From CBDCFV01 sp965261795 (lineage in GTDB: Bacteria; Chloroflexota; Dehalococcoidia; Lucifugimonadales; UBA3495): 64,000 nucleotides of DNA. Made by a program: the position numbers and the translations under genes. This document shows, piece by piece, positions 16,222 to 23,477 of the stretch. The notes below the pieces were generated by a model that saw nothing but the letters and a program-made list of their open reading frames with translations, was not told the origin of the DNA and ran no database searches. Each line of letters starts with the position of its first letter. Within the stretch, counting starts at the first letter, position 1. The stretch covers positions 4,154,001 to 4,218,000 of the forward strand of contig OZ253476.1 in the NCBI GenBank assembly GCA_965261795.1, read 5' to 3'.

Positions 16222-17130
16222 ATGGCGCGCCAGCGTTCCGCAGAGCAGGAGCTTCCACAAGAAAGGACGATCTTAACGCCTACTCTGGTTACGGCAAGAG
16301 CAGGATTAAACTTCGCCAAGAAAAAGCCTCTGGGGGCGGTCGGCGCGTTTGTTCTTGCAGCTATGGTGATCATCGCCATTTTCGCTCCTTGGATCGCACC
16401 CTTTGACCCGTCCGAGCCGTATGTTGAACTGACATTCAGTCCCCCAAGCACAGAGTTTCTGTTGGGCGGCGATCAAATTGGAAGGGATATCCTTAGCCGT
16501 CTCATTTACGGAGCGCGAATTTCGTTGTTCGTAGGGTTGGTCAGCGTAACCATAGGGATCACCCTGGGATCCCTCCTCGGCGTGATAAGCGCCTACTTTG
16601 GAAGTAAGATCGATCTTGTAGTGCAAAGGCTTGTCGATGCATTTCTTGCGTTCCCGGCAATCATCCTGGGGCTAACCCTCATGGCTGTTTTGGGGTCCTC
16701 CGTTACCAACATCATCATCGCTCTCTGCGTCGTGTTGGCGCCTGGGTCAATCAGGACTGTTCGGTCGCAGGCATTGGCGGTTAAGGAAATGGACTACGTG
16801 CTGGCTGCCAGGGCCATCGGGGCCAGTGACTGGGGTATTATCTTCCGTCACATGGTGCCCAACTGCTTTGCTATTTTCATCGTTCTGGCGACCATAACCC
16901 TTGGTCTCGCTATTATTGTTGAATCTTCTCTCAGCTTTCTTGGCGTGGGCGTGCCACCTAATGTCCCGACATGGGGCGGCATGCTTTCCGACGCAGCCTA
17001 TACGGACATAGGAGGGGCGCCTTGGTTGTCAATCTTCCCGGGAATTGCCTTGGCCTTGGCCGTTTTCGCAATCAATTTCCTGGGCGACGCTATGCGGGAC
17101 GTTTTGGACCCGTGGCTGAGGGGACGCTGA
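16222..17130 (+). CDS. ABC transporter permease, DppC/OppC type
   Basis: A 302-residue permease with the DppC N-terminal hydrophobic segment, LLGGDQIGRDILSRLIYGAR, coupling loop MDYVLAARAIGAS with RHMVPN, and the C-terminal LGDAMRDVLDPWLRG. GGAGG sits directly before the ATG. As in the first ABC operon, no ATPase genes follow; the next 414 bases are non-coding. Confidence 0.95.
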   Translation: MARQRSAEQELPQERTILTPTLVTARAGLNFAKKKPLGAVGAFVLAAMVIIAIFAPWIAPFDPSEPYVELTFSPPSTEFLLGGDQIGRDILSRLIYGARISLFVGLVSVTIGITLGSLLGVISAYFGSKIDLVVQRLVDAFLAFPAIILGLTLMAVLGSSVTNIIIALCVVLAPGSIRTVRSQALAVKEMDYVLAARAIGASDWGIIFRHMVPNCFAIFIVLATITLGLAIIVESSLSFLGVGVPPNVPTWGGMLSDAAYTDIGGAPWLSIFPGIALALAVFAINFLGDAMRDVLDPWLRGR

Positions 17131-17544
17131 CACAACCGCATCCAAGACGATTTAAGCCCGCCTGACAACCACCGAGGACGAAGAGTTCTCGACAATTCGT
17201 GGTTGACCGTCTACCGGGGCGGACACGGCCGCATTTCCATCTCAGGCTTTCGCGGTTTCTGCGACAAGTTGCCGTAGAGGGGCTTAATATGCTGACTTAA
17301 ACAAGCAGACCGGCAGTTTAAACTCGTCACGGCCCCTCTCATTCCAGGACAACCCGCTTTCCCGTGCAACTTGTGGTATACAATTAATTTGATTTATAGC
17401 AATTTTTGCAAGCAGCGCGTAAACGGCAAGGACTAAGGAGTGGCCACGTCCTTGCGCAAAAGGGCGTGGAGCCGTCTATAATCAAAGCCGATGGGCGGAA
17501 GCCCCAAGTAGTCTAATCTGTTTCGGGCGCTTCCATCGTGCTTA
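17131..17544. other. Intergenic region without recognisable gene
   Basis: These 414 bases lie between the second ABC operon and the FG-GAP gene. A short inverted repeat, CAACCAC near 17167 with GTGGTTG near 17200, could form a weak hairpin but has no T-run. An AT-rich patch at about 17375-17410 (TTGTGG, 17 bases, TTATAG) could be a promoter for the next gene. Nothing else is supported. Confidence 0.5.
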
Positions 17545-18978
17545 GTGCAATTTCTTAAACGCCACACCGGGTATATCCCTCCGCTATCACTGGCGCTGTT
17601 CGCCTTCTTGTCATTGGCCACCCTGCGCTGTTCTCCTTCCGAATCAGGGCTGGCTCCAGAGCCCGCTATCGCGGTAGAAACTCTTTTGCCCGACTGGGCT
17701 CCTCACGCCACGGCCAGCATTCGCATCGGGGATTTAACCGGAGACGGCAGCCTTCAAATATTCATTGCAGAACCCCAACGGGAACAGGTTGTTTGGCTGC
17801 GCGGCCCGGGCGATTGGACTGAAATAACCCGTGGAATGCGGCAGCCTGTCAGGTCTCAAGTCGTGGACTTAGATGCTGACAATGATCCCGACTTGCTCGT
17901 GGCTAACATCGGTCAACTCTTTTCTGTGGAGGACAAAGTCGGCCAAGTGATACTGCTGCGCAACGACGGGGGCTATCCGTTCACGCCGGTCGTGTTGCTC
18001 GACAACGTAGGCCGTGTTACCTGCGCAGAAGCGGCGGACCTGGACTCCGATGGAGACTTGGATATCGCAGTTTGCGTTTTCGGTCATAATACGGGGCAAG
18101 TAATGTGGCTGGAACAGGAAGAAAGCTTCGTGTTCGCACCTCATATACTTGACCCACGCCCTGGGGCCATACACTCTTTCCCTTTCGACGCCGACGGGGA
18201 CAATGACTTGGACATCGCCGTGTCATTGTCCCAAGACAGCGAAGAGGTCCTGTTGTTTCGCAACACTGGCGATGGGGCCTTCCAAAAGGAGGTTCTATTC
18301 AAGTCTGACCTCCGCTACTACGGGATGTCAGGCATAGAATTGACTGACTTGGACCAGGACGGCGACATTGACATACTGGTCACCAATGGAGACACATTTG
18401 ACGGACGGCCTCCAGACCTTCTCAAGCCGTATCAAGTGCATGGCCTGGCTTGGTTGGAGAATGACGGACAAGGTGGTTTCACCCATCATGACATCATCCG
18501 GCACTGGGGCGCTTACGCGGTTCGGGCGGTGGACGTGGACGATGACCGGGACCTGGATTTGATATTGGGGGCCCACCAGATACCCGATATGTTCCCTCAA
18601 GAACCGCTTGCCAGTTTAATTTGGTTGGAGAACGACGGCGAACAGAACTTTACCAAGCACTCCTTCGAAGGGGATTTGCCGCCATTGGTTATCACCATAG
18701 ACGCCGCTGACCTGGACGGGGACGGCAGTCCAGAGATACTGCTGGGAAGCCTCGACCTGAGCGGAGGTGATGCGGGACATCGGTTGGCCTACTTTAATGT
18801 TCCTTACCAAACGACTATCAATTTGTGGTTTGACCGTGTCTCGGCGGCGCCACTGTGGGCATGGGTCGTGATAGGCATGGCTTTGGCCGGAATGCTGGTG
18901 ATCCTGGTCAAACTGTTGTTGACAGGAAGGAACGCTGTTCGAGACGCGGGTTCATCAAATGGCGGACCCGCACGATGA
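17545..18978 (+). CDS. FG-GAP/VCBS repeat beta-propeller protein, membrane anchored
   Basis: A 477-residue exported protein starting at GTG. It has an N-terminal hydrophobic segment (about residues 11-28) ending in LATLRC, which is not a standard lipobox. Six or more FG-GAP units follow, each with a calcium-binding DxDxDGxxD loop (DLTGDGSLQI, DLDSDGDLDIAV, DADGDNDLDIAV, DLDQDGDIDILV, DVDDDRDLDLIL, DLDGDGSPEILL). A single C-terminal transmembrane helix (about 438-460) and a short basic tail end it. It probably binds ligands or partners at the cell surface. Its stop overlaps the MFS gene start (ATGA), implying coupled expression. Confidence 0.85.
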   Translation: MQFLKRHTGYIPPLSLALFAFLSLATLRCSPSESGLAPEPAIAVETLLPDWAPHATASIRIGDLTGDGSLQIFIAEPQREQVVWLRGPGDWTEITRGMRQPVRSQVVDLDADNDPDLLVANIGQLFSVEDKVGQVILLRNDGGYPFTPVVLLDNVGRVTCAEAADLDSDGDLDIAVCVFGHNTGQVMWLEQEESFVFAPHILDPRPGAIHSFPFDADGDNDLDIAVSLSQDSEEVLLFRNTGDGAFQKEVLFKSDLRYYGMSGIELTDLDQDGDIDILVTNGDTFDGRPPDLLKPYQVHGLAWLENDGQGGFTHHDIIRHWGAYAVRAVDVDDDRDLDLILGAHQIPDMFPQEPLASLIWLENDGEQNFTKHSFEGDLPPLVITIDAADLDGDGSPEILLGSLDLSGGDAGHRLAYFNVPYQTTINLWFDRVSAAPLWAWVVIGMALAGMLVILVKLLLTGRNAVRDAGSSNGGPAR

Positions 18979-20396
18979 CCTTCACCGGCCTTCTGCTACT
19001 GGCCTCCGGCTTTTTGCTAATGACCTTGGCGATCGTTCCGGAAGTCACCAAACTGGTGCGCAGCCAGCCTCCCGGCACCAAATGGCTCGCCGCCCTGGCG
19101 AAGCGGACGCCCGTTTACTACGGCTGGGTAGTCTTCGCCATCGCATCATCGACCAGCTATGCCGCCCGGCCGGTAATGTCGGCCGCGACGCTTTCCGTCT
19201 TCGTAGTCCCTATGACCACTCATTTCGGTTGGTCCAGAGGACTGTTTGCCGGGGCATTCAGCTTGGGTGGATTGTGCGCCGTTGCCATTATGCCGCTGGC
19301 AGGGCGATTGATTGACCGTTACGGGTCCGGAGCGGTAATCGCAGCAGGGTCCGCCGTGGCAGGCTGCTCCGCAATGGCATTGGCCTTGGTTGGACAGGTC
19401 TGGGCATTCTACCTGGTCTACATTCCTGGAAGGGTGGTGTTCTCAAGCGTGCTGGAACTCGGCCCTTCGACGGTGGTCAGTAACTGGTTCATCCAGCGCC
19501 GGCCTGTATCGTTGGCTTTGCTGAGCATCAGCCAAGGAATCGGCTTGGCCATAATGCCCCTGGCGGCCCAATGGATGATCGGCGGTTGGAGTTGGCAGAC
19601 TGCCTGGGTCTGCCTGGGGGCCTACACCTTGGCAATCGGCGTTGTGCCGCCGCTGCTGTTCATGGCGCGAAGACCTGAGGACTTGGGATTGCAAGTTGAC
19701 CCGGTTCGTCATGACGCAGAGTCCTCACGAGGCTCCCCTTCCAGGACCCCATCCCCAGCCGCCGCCGATTCCATTGAGGCCAGCTACACTGTGCGCCAGG
19801 CGTTGCGCACGAGGGCCTTTTGGGCTTTGGCAATTTACGCAGGAGCCAGCTTCATGGCCCAAGCCGGTGTGAGCCTGCACTTGGCGTCACACTATATAAA
19901 CCAGGGACTACCCGGCTCGTCAGCGGCTTTGACCGTCAGCGCTTTCGCCGTTGCCCAAATCGTCACATCATACCTGTGGTCAAAGTTGACGGCATGGATG
20001 TCGGTACGGATTCTCCTGGCTATGGCGGGATTCTCCTTGGGGATAGGTTCCTTGGCCGTAGCCTCCACTTCCTCTCTGGAAGCCGGGCTGATTTCCGCCG
20101 GGCTAGTGGGCAGCGGCGTAAGCGGGGCCACGCTGTTGCTGCGGCTGACCTGCGCCAATTATTATGGGCGGCAAAATCTGGGGAGCATAACCGGGTTGAT
20201 TCTATCAGTGCAGACTGTCGGCCAAGCGATGGGGCCCGTCGTGGCCGGCTTCATCTTCGACTTTACCCAGAGCTACTTGGCATCGTTCACGTTCTTTGCG
20301 GTAATAGCGTCGTTGTCCGGCTTCCTGGTCCTTTCCGCCACACCCCCGGACACCAATAGCAGCAGAGATAACCCCGAAGAGGCGGCAATGCCGTAG
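18975..20396 (+). CDS. Major facilitator superfamily transporter
   Basis: A 473-residue multi-pass transporter. The ATG at 18975 overlaps the upstream TGA. An extra N-terminal hydrophobic helix (TFTGLLLLASGFLLMTLAIV) precedes the usual start VYYGWVVFAIA, followed by the MFS loop GRLIDRYGSG after helix 2 and a long central loop (about 240-280). It resembles the oxalate/formate antiporter-like (monocarboxylate) group. Substrate unknown. Pairing with a surface propeller protein is unusual. Confidence 0.88.
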   Translation: MTFTGLLLLASGFLLMTLAIVPEVTKLVRSQPPGTKWLAALAKRTPVYYGWVVFAIASSTSYAARPVMSAATLSVFVVPMTTHFGWSRGLFAGAFSLGGLCAVAIMPLAGRLIDRYGSGAVIAAGSAVAGCSAMALALVGQVWAFYLVYIPGRVVFSSVLELGPSTVVSNWFIQRRPVSLALLSISQGIGLAIMPLAAQWMIGGWSWQTAWVCLGAYTLAIGVVPPLLFMARRPEDLGLQVDPVRHDAESSRGSPSRTPSPAAADSIEASYTVRQALRTRAFWALAIYAGASFMAQAGVSLHLASHYINQGLPGSSAALTVSAFAVAQIVTSYLWSKLTAWMSVRILLAMAGFSLGIGSLAVASTSSLEAGLISAGLVGSGVSGATLLLRLTCANYYGRQNLGSITGLILSVQTVGQAMGPVVAGFIFDFTQSYLASFTFFAVIASLSGFLVLSATPPDTNSSRDNPEEAAMP

Positions 20397-20398
20397 AC

Positions 20399-20427
20399 TT
20401 ACAACCGGAAGAATACCGGGGTATAAT
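20399..20427 (+). promoter_or_regulatory. Candidate promoter for PaREP1-like gene
   Basis: TTACAA (20399-20404), 17 bases, then a perfect TATAAT (20422-20427), about 40 bases before the start at 20468. Confidence 0.55.
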
Positions 20428-20467
20428 CAGTCGCCAAGATGTCAACAAGTCATTACGGGAGACCACC

Positions 20468-20824
20468 ATGCAAGTCCGAACTTACAGGTCTGTGAGCAAA
20501 GAGTTGCTGGAGCAAGCAACGAATGAATTGGCCCAAGGCGATGTGCGACAAGCCGCAGAGAAAGGATGGGGTGCGGCAGCCCAAATAGTCAAGGCTGTGG
20601 CGCAGCAACGAGGCTGGCCACACTATAATCACGCGTTGCTCAACCAAGCCGTGGACAAGTTAGTGGCGGAAACGGGGGACAATGACCTCAATGATTTGTT
20701 TCTGATTGCCAACGGCCTGCACACGAACTTCTACGAAAATTGGTACACCCCGAACAGTGTCGGGGCGGGCATTCGCGCCATTGAACGGTTTGTGAACAAG
20801 GTCGAACCCTTGGCAGGAGTTTAG
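20468..20824 (+). CDS. PaREP1-like small helical protein
   Basis: A 118-residue protein whose core AAEKGWGAAAQIVKAVAQQRGW and the later LHTNFYENW match the PaREP1/HEPN-like family of small helical proteins common in archaea and Chloroflexota. Function of the family is unknown; some HEPN proteins act in toxin-antitoxin pairs or with nucleotidyltransferases, but no partner is adjacent. It has its own promoter and stands alone between convergent neighbours. Confidence 0.65.
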   Translation: MQVRTYRSVSKELLEQATNELAQGDVRQAAEKGWGAAAQIVKAVAQQRGWPHYNHALLNQAVDKLVAETGDNDLNDLFLIANGLHTNFYENWYTPNSVGAGIRAIERFVNKVEPLAGV

Positions 20825-20849
20825 TGGCGGCGCGGCCGCCCCTCTCAAA

Positions 20850-21962
20850 TCAGCGCAAAACCCTCCGGAAAAACTGGAGGGCATTCTCTCCGGCCAGTTT
20901 TTTGATGTCGGTATCCGAATAGCCCCTGCGGATAAGCCCGCGGATGATGTTCTTGCCGTCGGCCGGCGATTCCAGCCCGTCGAGGTATGGGGCTGGAAGC
21001 TGGGACGCGTCCCTTCCTAACATTACGCGGTGGAAAGCAACGTGGTCCCCGACGTTAGTGTCCGTTCCTATACCCACGTGGTCAACGCCCACCAACCGCA
21101 CCATGTAGTCGTAATGGTCCAACACGCACTGGATGTCCTGCTTCGGGTCGTCGCTCAGTGAGTTAGGGACGGCGGTCACCGCGACAAGGCCTCCCTTCTC
21201 AGCGCAAGCCGCCAGTTCCTCGTCGTTTCGCGTACGGGCCGTGGGTCTCAGGGTATAAGAAGCGTTGTGGCTGAAGGTTACTGGGACTTGGGAGAATTGT
21301 ATCGCGTCCATTGCAGTCTTAAAGGACGCGTGGGACACGTCTATCGCCATCCCCAATTGGTTCATGCGGTCTACGACCTCGATGCCGAAGTCACTTAACC
21401 CGCCGTCGTTGCGCTCGTTCTGACCGTCTCCCACGAAGTTCTTGCGGGTGTAGGTAAGTCCGGCCAACCGGATACCCATGCTGTAAAACGCGTCTACCTT
21501 GTCCAGCTCGCTGCCGATGGCCAAGTGCTCCAGCGTAGGCAGGAAGCCCACATCGCCGCGCTGTTTGGCCGCTTCGATCTCGTCGGCATTGCTTACTTGG
21601 ACCGCCTTGTCCGTCAAGCTCAGATCTGACATCATCAACGCGACTTCCGTTTGCAGGTCCTCGAACCGGCTGAACGACATGTCGTGGGTGTTCACAAACC
21701 CCCGGAAGGCGTTGGACGTAGCAACTGCCGTCCACCCGCCGTGCCGCACCGCGTCATAACCCCACTCATACCTGTTGCCGCGCAGGTATTCGACGAGACG
21801 GTCCATATCCTCCGGGCAGACAAACGGGTGTTGATGGACGTCGACCATTATCACGTCTTCGATCAACCGCTCGTAACGGGCTTCTTGTTCTGTATCCAGC
21901 GGCACGGTCGATGAGGGTACCCTACCTATTTGCCGGGCAAGTGGAATATCTCTGGTCACCAT
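20850..21962 (-). CDS. Peptidase M19 (membrane dipeptidase family)
   Basis: A 370-residue TIM-barrel zinc dipeptidase. Family marks are DVHQHP near residue 40 (HxH metal ligands), GIRLAGLTY, AIDVSHASFKTAMDAI, PVTFSHNASY with the bridging His, and DHVGIGTDTN near the end. No signal peptide, so it acts in the cytoplasm, probably on dipeptides or related amides. GGGAGA precedes the ATG. Confidence 0.9.
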   Translation of the reverse strand: MVTRDIPLARQIGRVPSSTVPLDTEQEARYERLIEDVIMVDVHQHPFVCPEDMDRLVEYLRGNRYEWGYDAVRHGGWTAVATSNAFRGFVNTHDMSFSRFEDLQTEVALMMSDLSLTDKAVQVSNADEIEAAKQRGDVGFLPTLEHLAIGSELDKVDAFYSMGIRLAGLTYTRKNFVGDGQNERNDGGLSDFGIEVVDRMNQLGMAIDVSHASFKTAMDAIQFSQVPVTFSHNASYTLRPTARTRNDEELAACAEKGGLVAVTAVPNSLSDDPKQDIQCVLDHYDYMVRLVGVDHVGIGTDTNVGDHVAFHRVMLGRDASQLPAPYLDGLESPADGKNIIRGLIRRGYSDTDIKKLAGENALQFFRRVLR

Positions 21963-22036
21963 GTATTATCTCCCATATCAGGAAAATCGGGCCGACTGGC
22001 GGTTTGCCCACGTTGAACGGAAGCGAGTCACAACGC

Positions 22037-22534
22037 TCAACCCTGTGAGTGGGCTTCCCTGACGCACTGCTCCAACAGGTCCAGGGCCGCCTTGGCAAAC
22101 ACCCACATGTTGGCTTCACGGTCATCGTCGCCGGTTTCCAACGTAATCGAACGTTCCACGGGGCCTGAAACCGCGATGCAAGCATGTCCGGCGGAATCTC
22201 CATAGCTGTTGCCGGTTGGGCCGCTTGCGCCCGTTTCACTCAAAGCCCACGTAGTGCCCAGGGATTCCCGAACGGTGCGGGAGTTCAGCATCGCATAGGG
22301 CTCGCTGCTGGCTCTGATATCGGTCATAGCCGAATCGGGCACCTGCAATAGGCCCTGCTGCGCTACCCGGGTGTAGACCACCGCGCCGCCGCGATAGTAT
22401 GCCGAAGCGCCGGGCACCGCCACCAAGGACGCCGAAATGAGGCCGCCGCATGAAGATTCTGTAACCGCCAGAGATTCCTGGGTCTCCTTGAGCAGAGCGC
22501 CAATCGACGCCGCCATTGAGGTCAGATCGGGCAT
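22037..22534 (-). CDS. CinA C-terminal domain protein (nicotinamide-nucleotide amidase type)
   Basis: A 165-residue stand-alone CinA-C domain (PncC type), which deamidates nicotinamide mononucleotide in pyridine-nucleotide recycling. It shows LAVTESSCGGLISASLVAVPGAS, the region with the nucleophilic Ser, then YYRGGAVVYT and an ASGPTGN segment replacing the usual AGPGG. AGGAGGAAG precedes the ATG. It lacks the N-terminal molybdopterin-binding-like domain of full CinA. Sequence is somewhat diverged, so activity is likely but not certain. Confidence 0.8.
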   Translation of the reverse strand: MPDLTSMAASIGALLKETQESLAVTESSCGGLISASLVAVPGASAYYRGGAVVYTRVAQQGLLQVPDSAMTDIRASSEPYAMLNSRTVRESLGTTWALSETGASGPTGNSYGDSAGHACIAVSGPVERSITLETGDDDREANMWVFAKAALDLLEQCVREAHSQG

Positions 22535-22735
22535 GACTTCCTCCTGAATAACTCCATCGTTTGAATACTCGAGAATCGCCGCTGACTATTCTACCCTATC
22601 CCGCGGCTTGGCAGACCCGGTTGGTGCCGGGGTATGCCAATTGCAAAAGTAGAGATTATCTTTCGCCGCTGGTAGTATATTACCAACCTCCGTTCCTCGA
22701 ATGGAACACGAACCGCCACGCCGCGAGGAGTTCTC

Positions 22736-23272
22736 ATGCCCAACGTCAGCCCGCAAGACATCATATTTTGGTATGACTACTCCTGCCCTTATTGCTACAT
22801 GGGGCTGGTCAGGTTGGAGACGCTGCAAAAAGAGACGCCTTTTTCGGTGGAACGCAAGCCTTACCTGCTGCGTCCCGACAGTACCCTGCCCATAAACAAC
22901 CCGAAACGTCATGAGCCTGCCATCCGCAGGTCTCACAGCACTACGTTGGCCCACGAAGCCACTGCCTACGCCAAGGAGCATGGGCTTGACGCCCAATTCC
23001 ACCACGCCGCCGCCCAGGCCTACTGGCAGTCCGGCGCCGACTTGGGAAGCCTTTACGTACTCAGAGACTTGGCAAAGGTCTGCGGGTTAGACTGGGAAAT
23101 AATGGGGATGCTCTTGGAGTCCGGTTATTACAACGACTCGGTGATCAAAGAACACGAGGCGGCAGTCAAACAGGGCGTCGCCGGGACGCCGTCTTACCTG
23201 ATCCAAGGGCGGATATACACCGGTAACGTAACGCTGGCAACTTTGCGAACGGCCATCTCCGAAGCAGGTTGA
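22736..23272 (+). CDS. DsbA-family thioredoxin-fold oxidoreductase (FrnE-like)
   Basis: A 178-residue DSBA-like protein with the redox motif CPYC at residues 17-20 in FWYDYSCPYCYMG and the cis-Pro loop in GVAGTPSYLIQGRIYTG. There is no signal peptide, so it is a cytoplasmic FrnE/2-hydroxychromene-2-carboxylate-isomerase type member rather than periplasmic DsbA. The relative length of the helical insert fits FrnE. GAGGAG precedes the ATG. Confidence 0.85.
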   Translation: MPNVSPQDIIFWYDYSCPYCYMGLVRLETLQKETPFSVERKPYLLRPDSTLPINNPKRHEPAIRRSHSTTLAHEATAYAKEHGLDAQFHHAAAQAYWQSGADLGSLYVLRDLAKVCGLDWEIMGMLLESGYYNDSVIKEHEAAVKQGVAGTPSYLIQGRIYTGNVTLATLRTAISEAG

Positions 23273-23297
23273 CCGTTTACCTTTGCTCTTGGGACTA

Positions 23298-23440
23298 AGA
23301 AACTATCTCAAAACTTGTCCCAGCACCCAACACGTCATTCCCGCTCCCAACACGTCATTCCCGCGCAGGCGGGAATCTACACGCCTCGGTCAGCAACGTG
23401 GGGAAATCACGAGACTGATTGGTTTTGAGATAGTCTTTAA
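23298..23440. mobile_element. MITE-like element, copy 1
   Basis: ACTATCTCAAAAC (23302-23314) and its exact inverse GTTTTGAGATAGT (23422-23434) bound about 130 bases of non-coding DNA. The interior holds a half copy (23333-23345) and a full copy of the REP-like palindrome. A second copy with the same terminal inverted repeats and similar flanks lies at 39438-39560. No transposase is encoded, as expected of a miniature element mobilised in trans. Confidence 0.75.
23353..23377. repeat. Dispersed REP-like palindrome, copy 2
   Basis: CGTC then ATTCCCGC-GCAG-GCGGGAAT, identical in core to the copies at 9680, 39471 and 44550. A truncated left arm (CGTCATTCCCGC) is duplicated 20 bases upstream at 23333. 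Confidence 0.85.
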
Positions 23441-23477
23441 GCCGGGCATCACTACGACCGGAGTGGCCGCATCCCTT

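Noticed and set aside
17165..17204. Terminator after the second ABC operon
   Set aside because: The inverted repeat is short with a large loop and is not followed by T residues.
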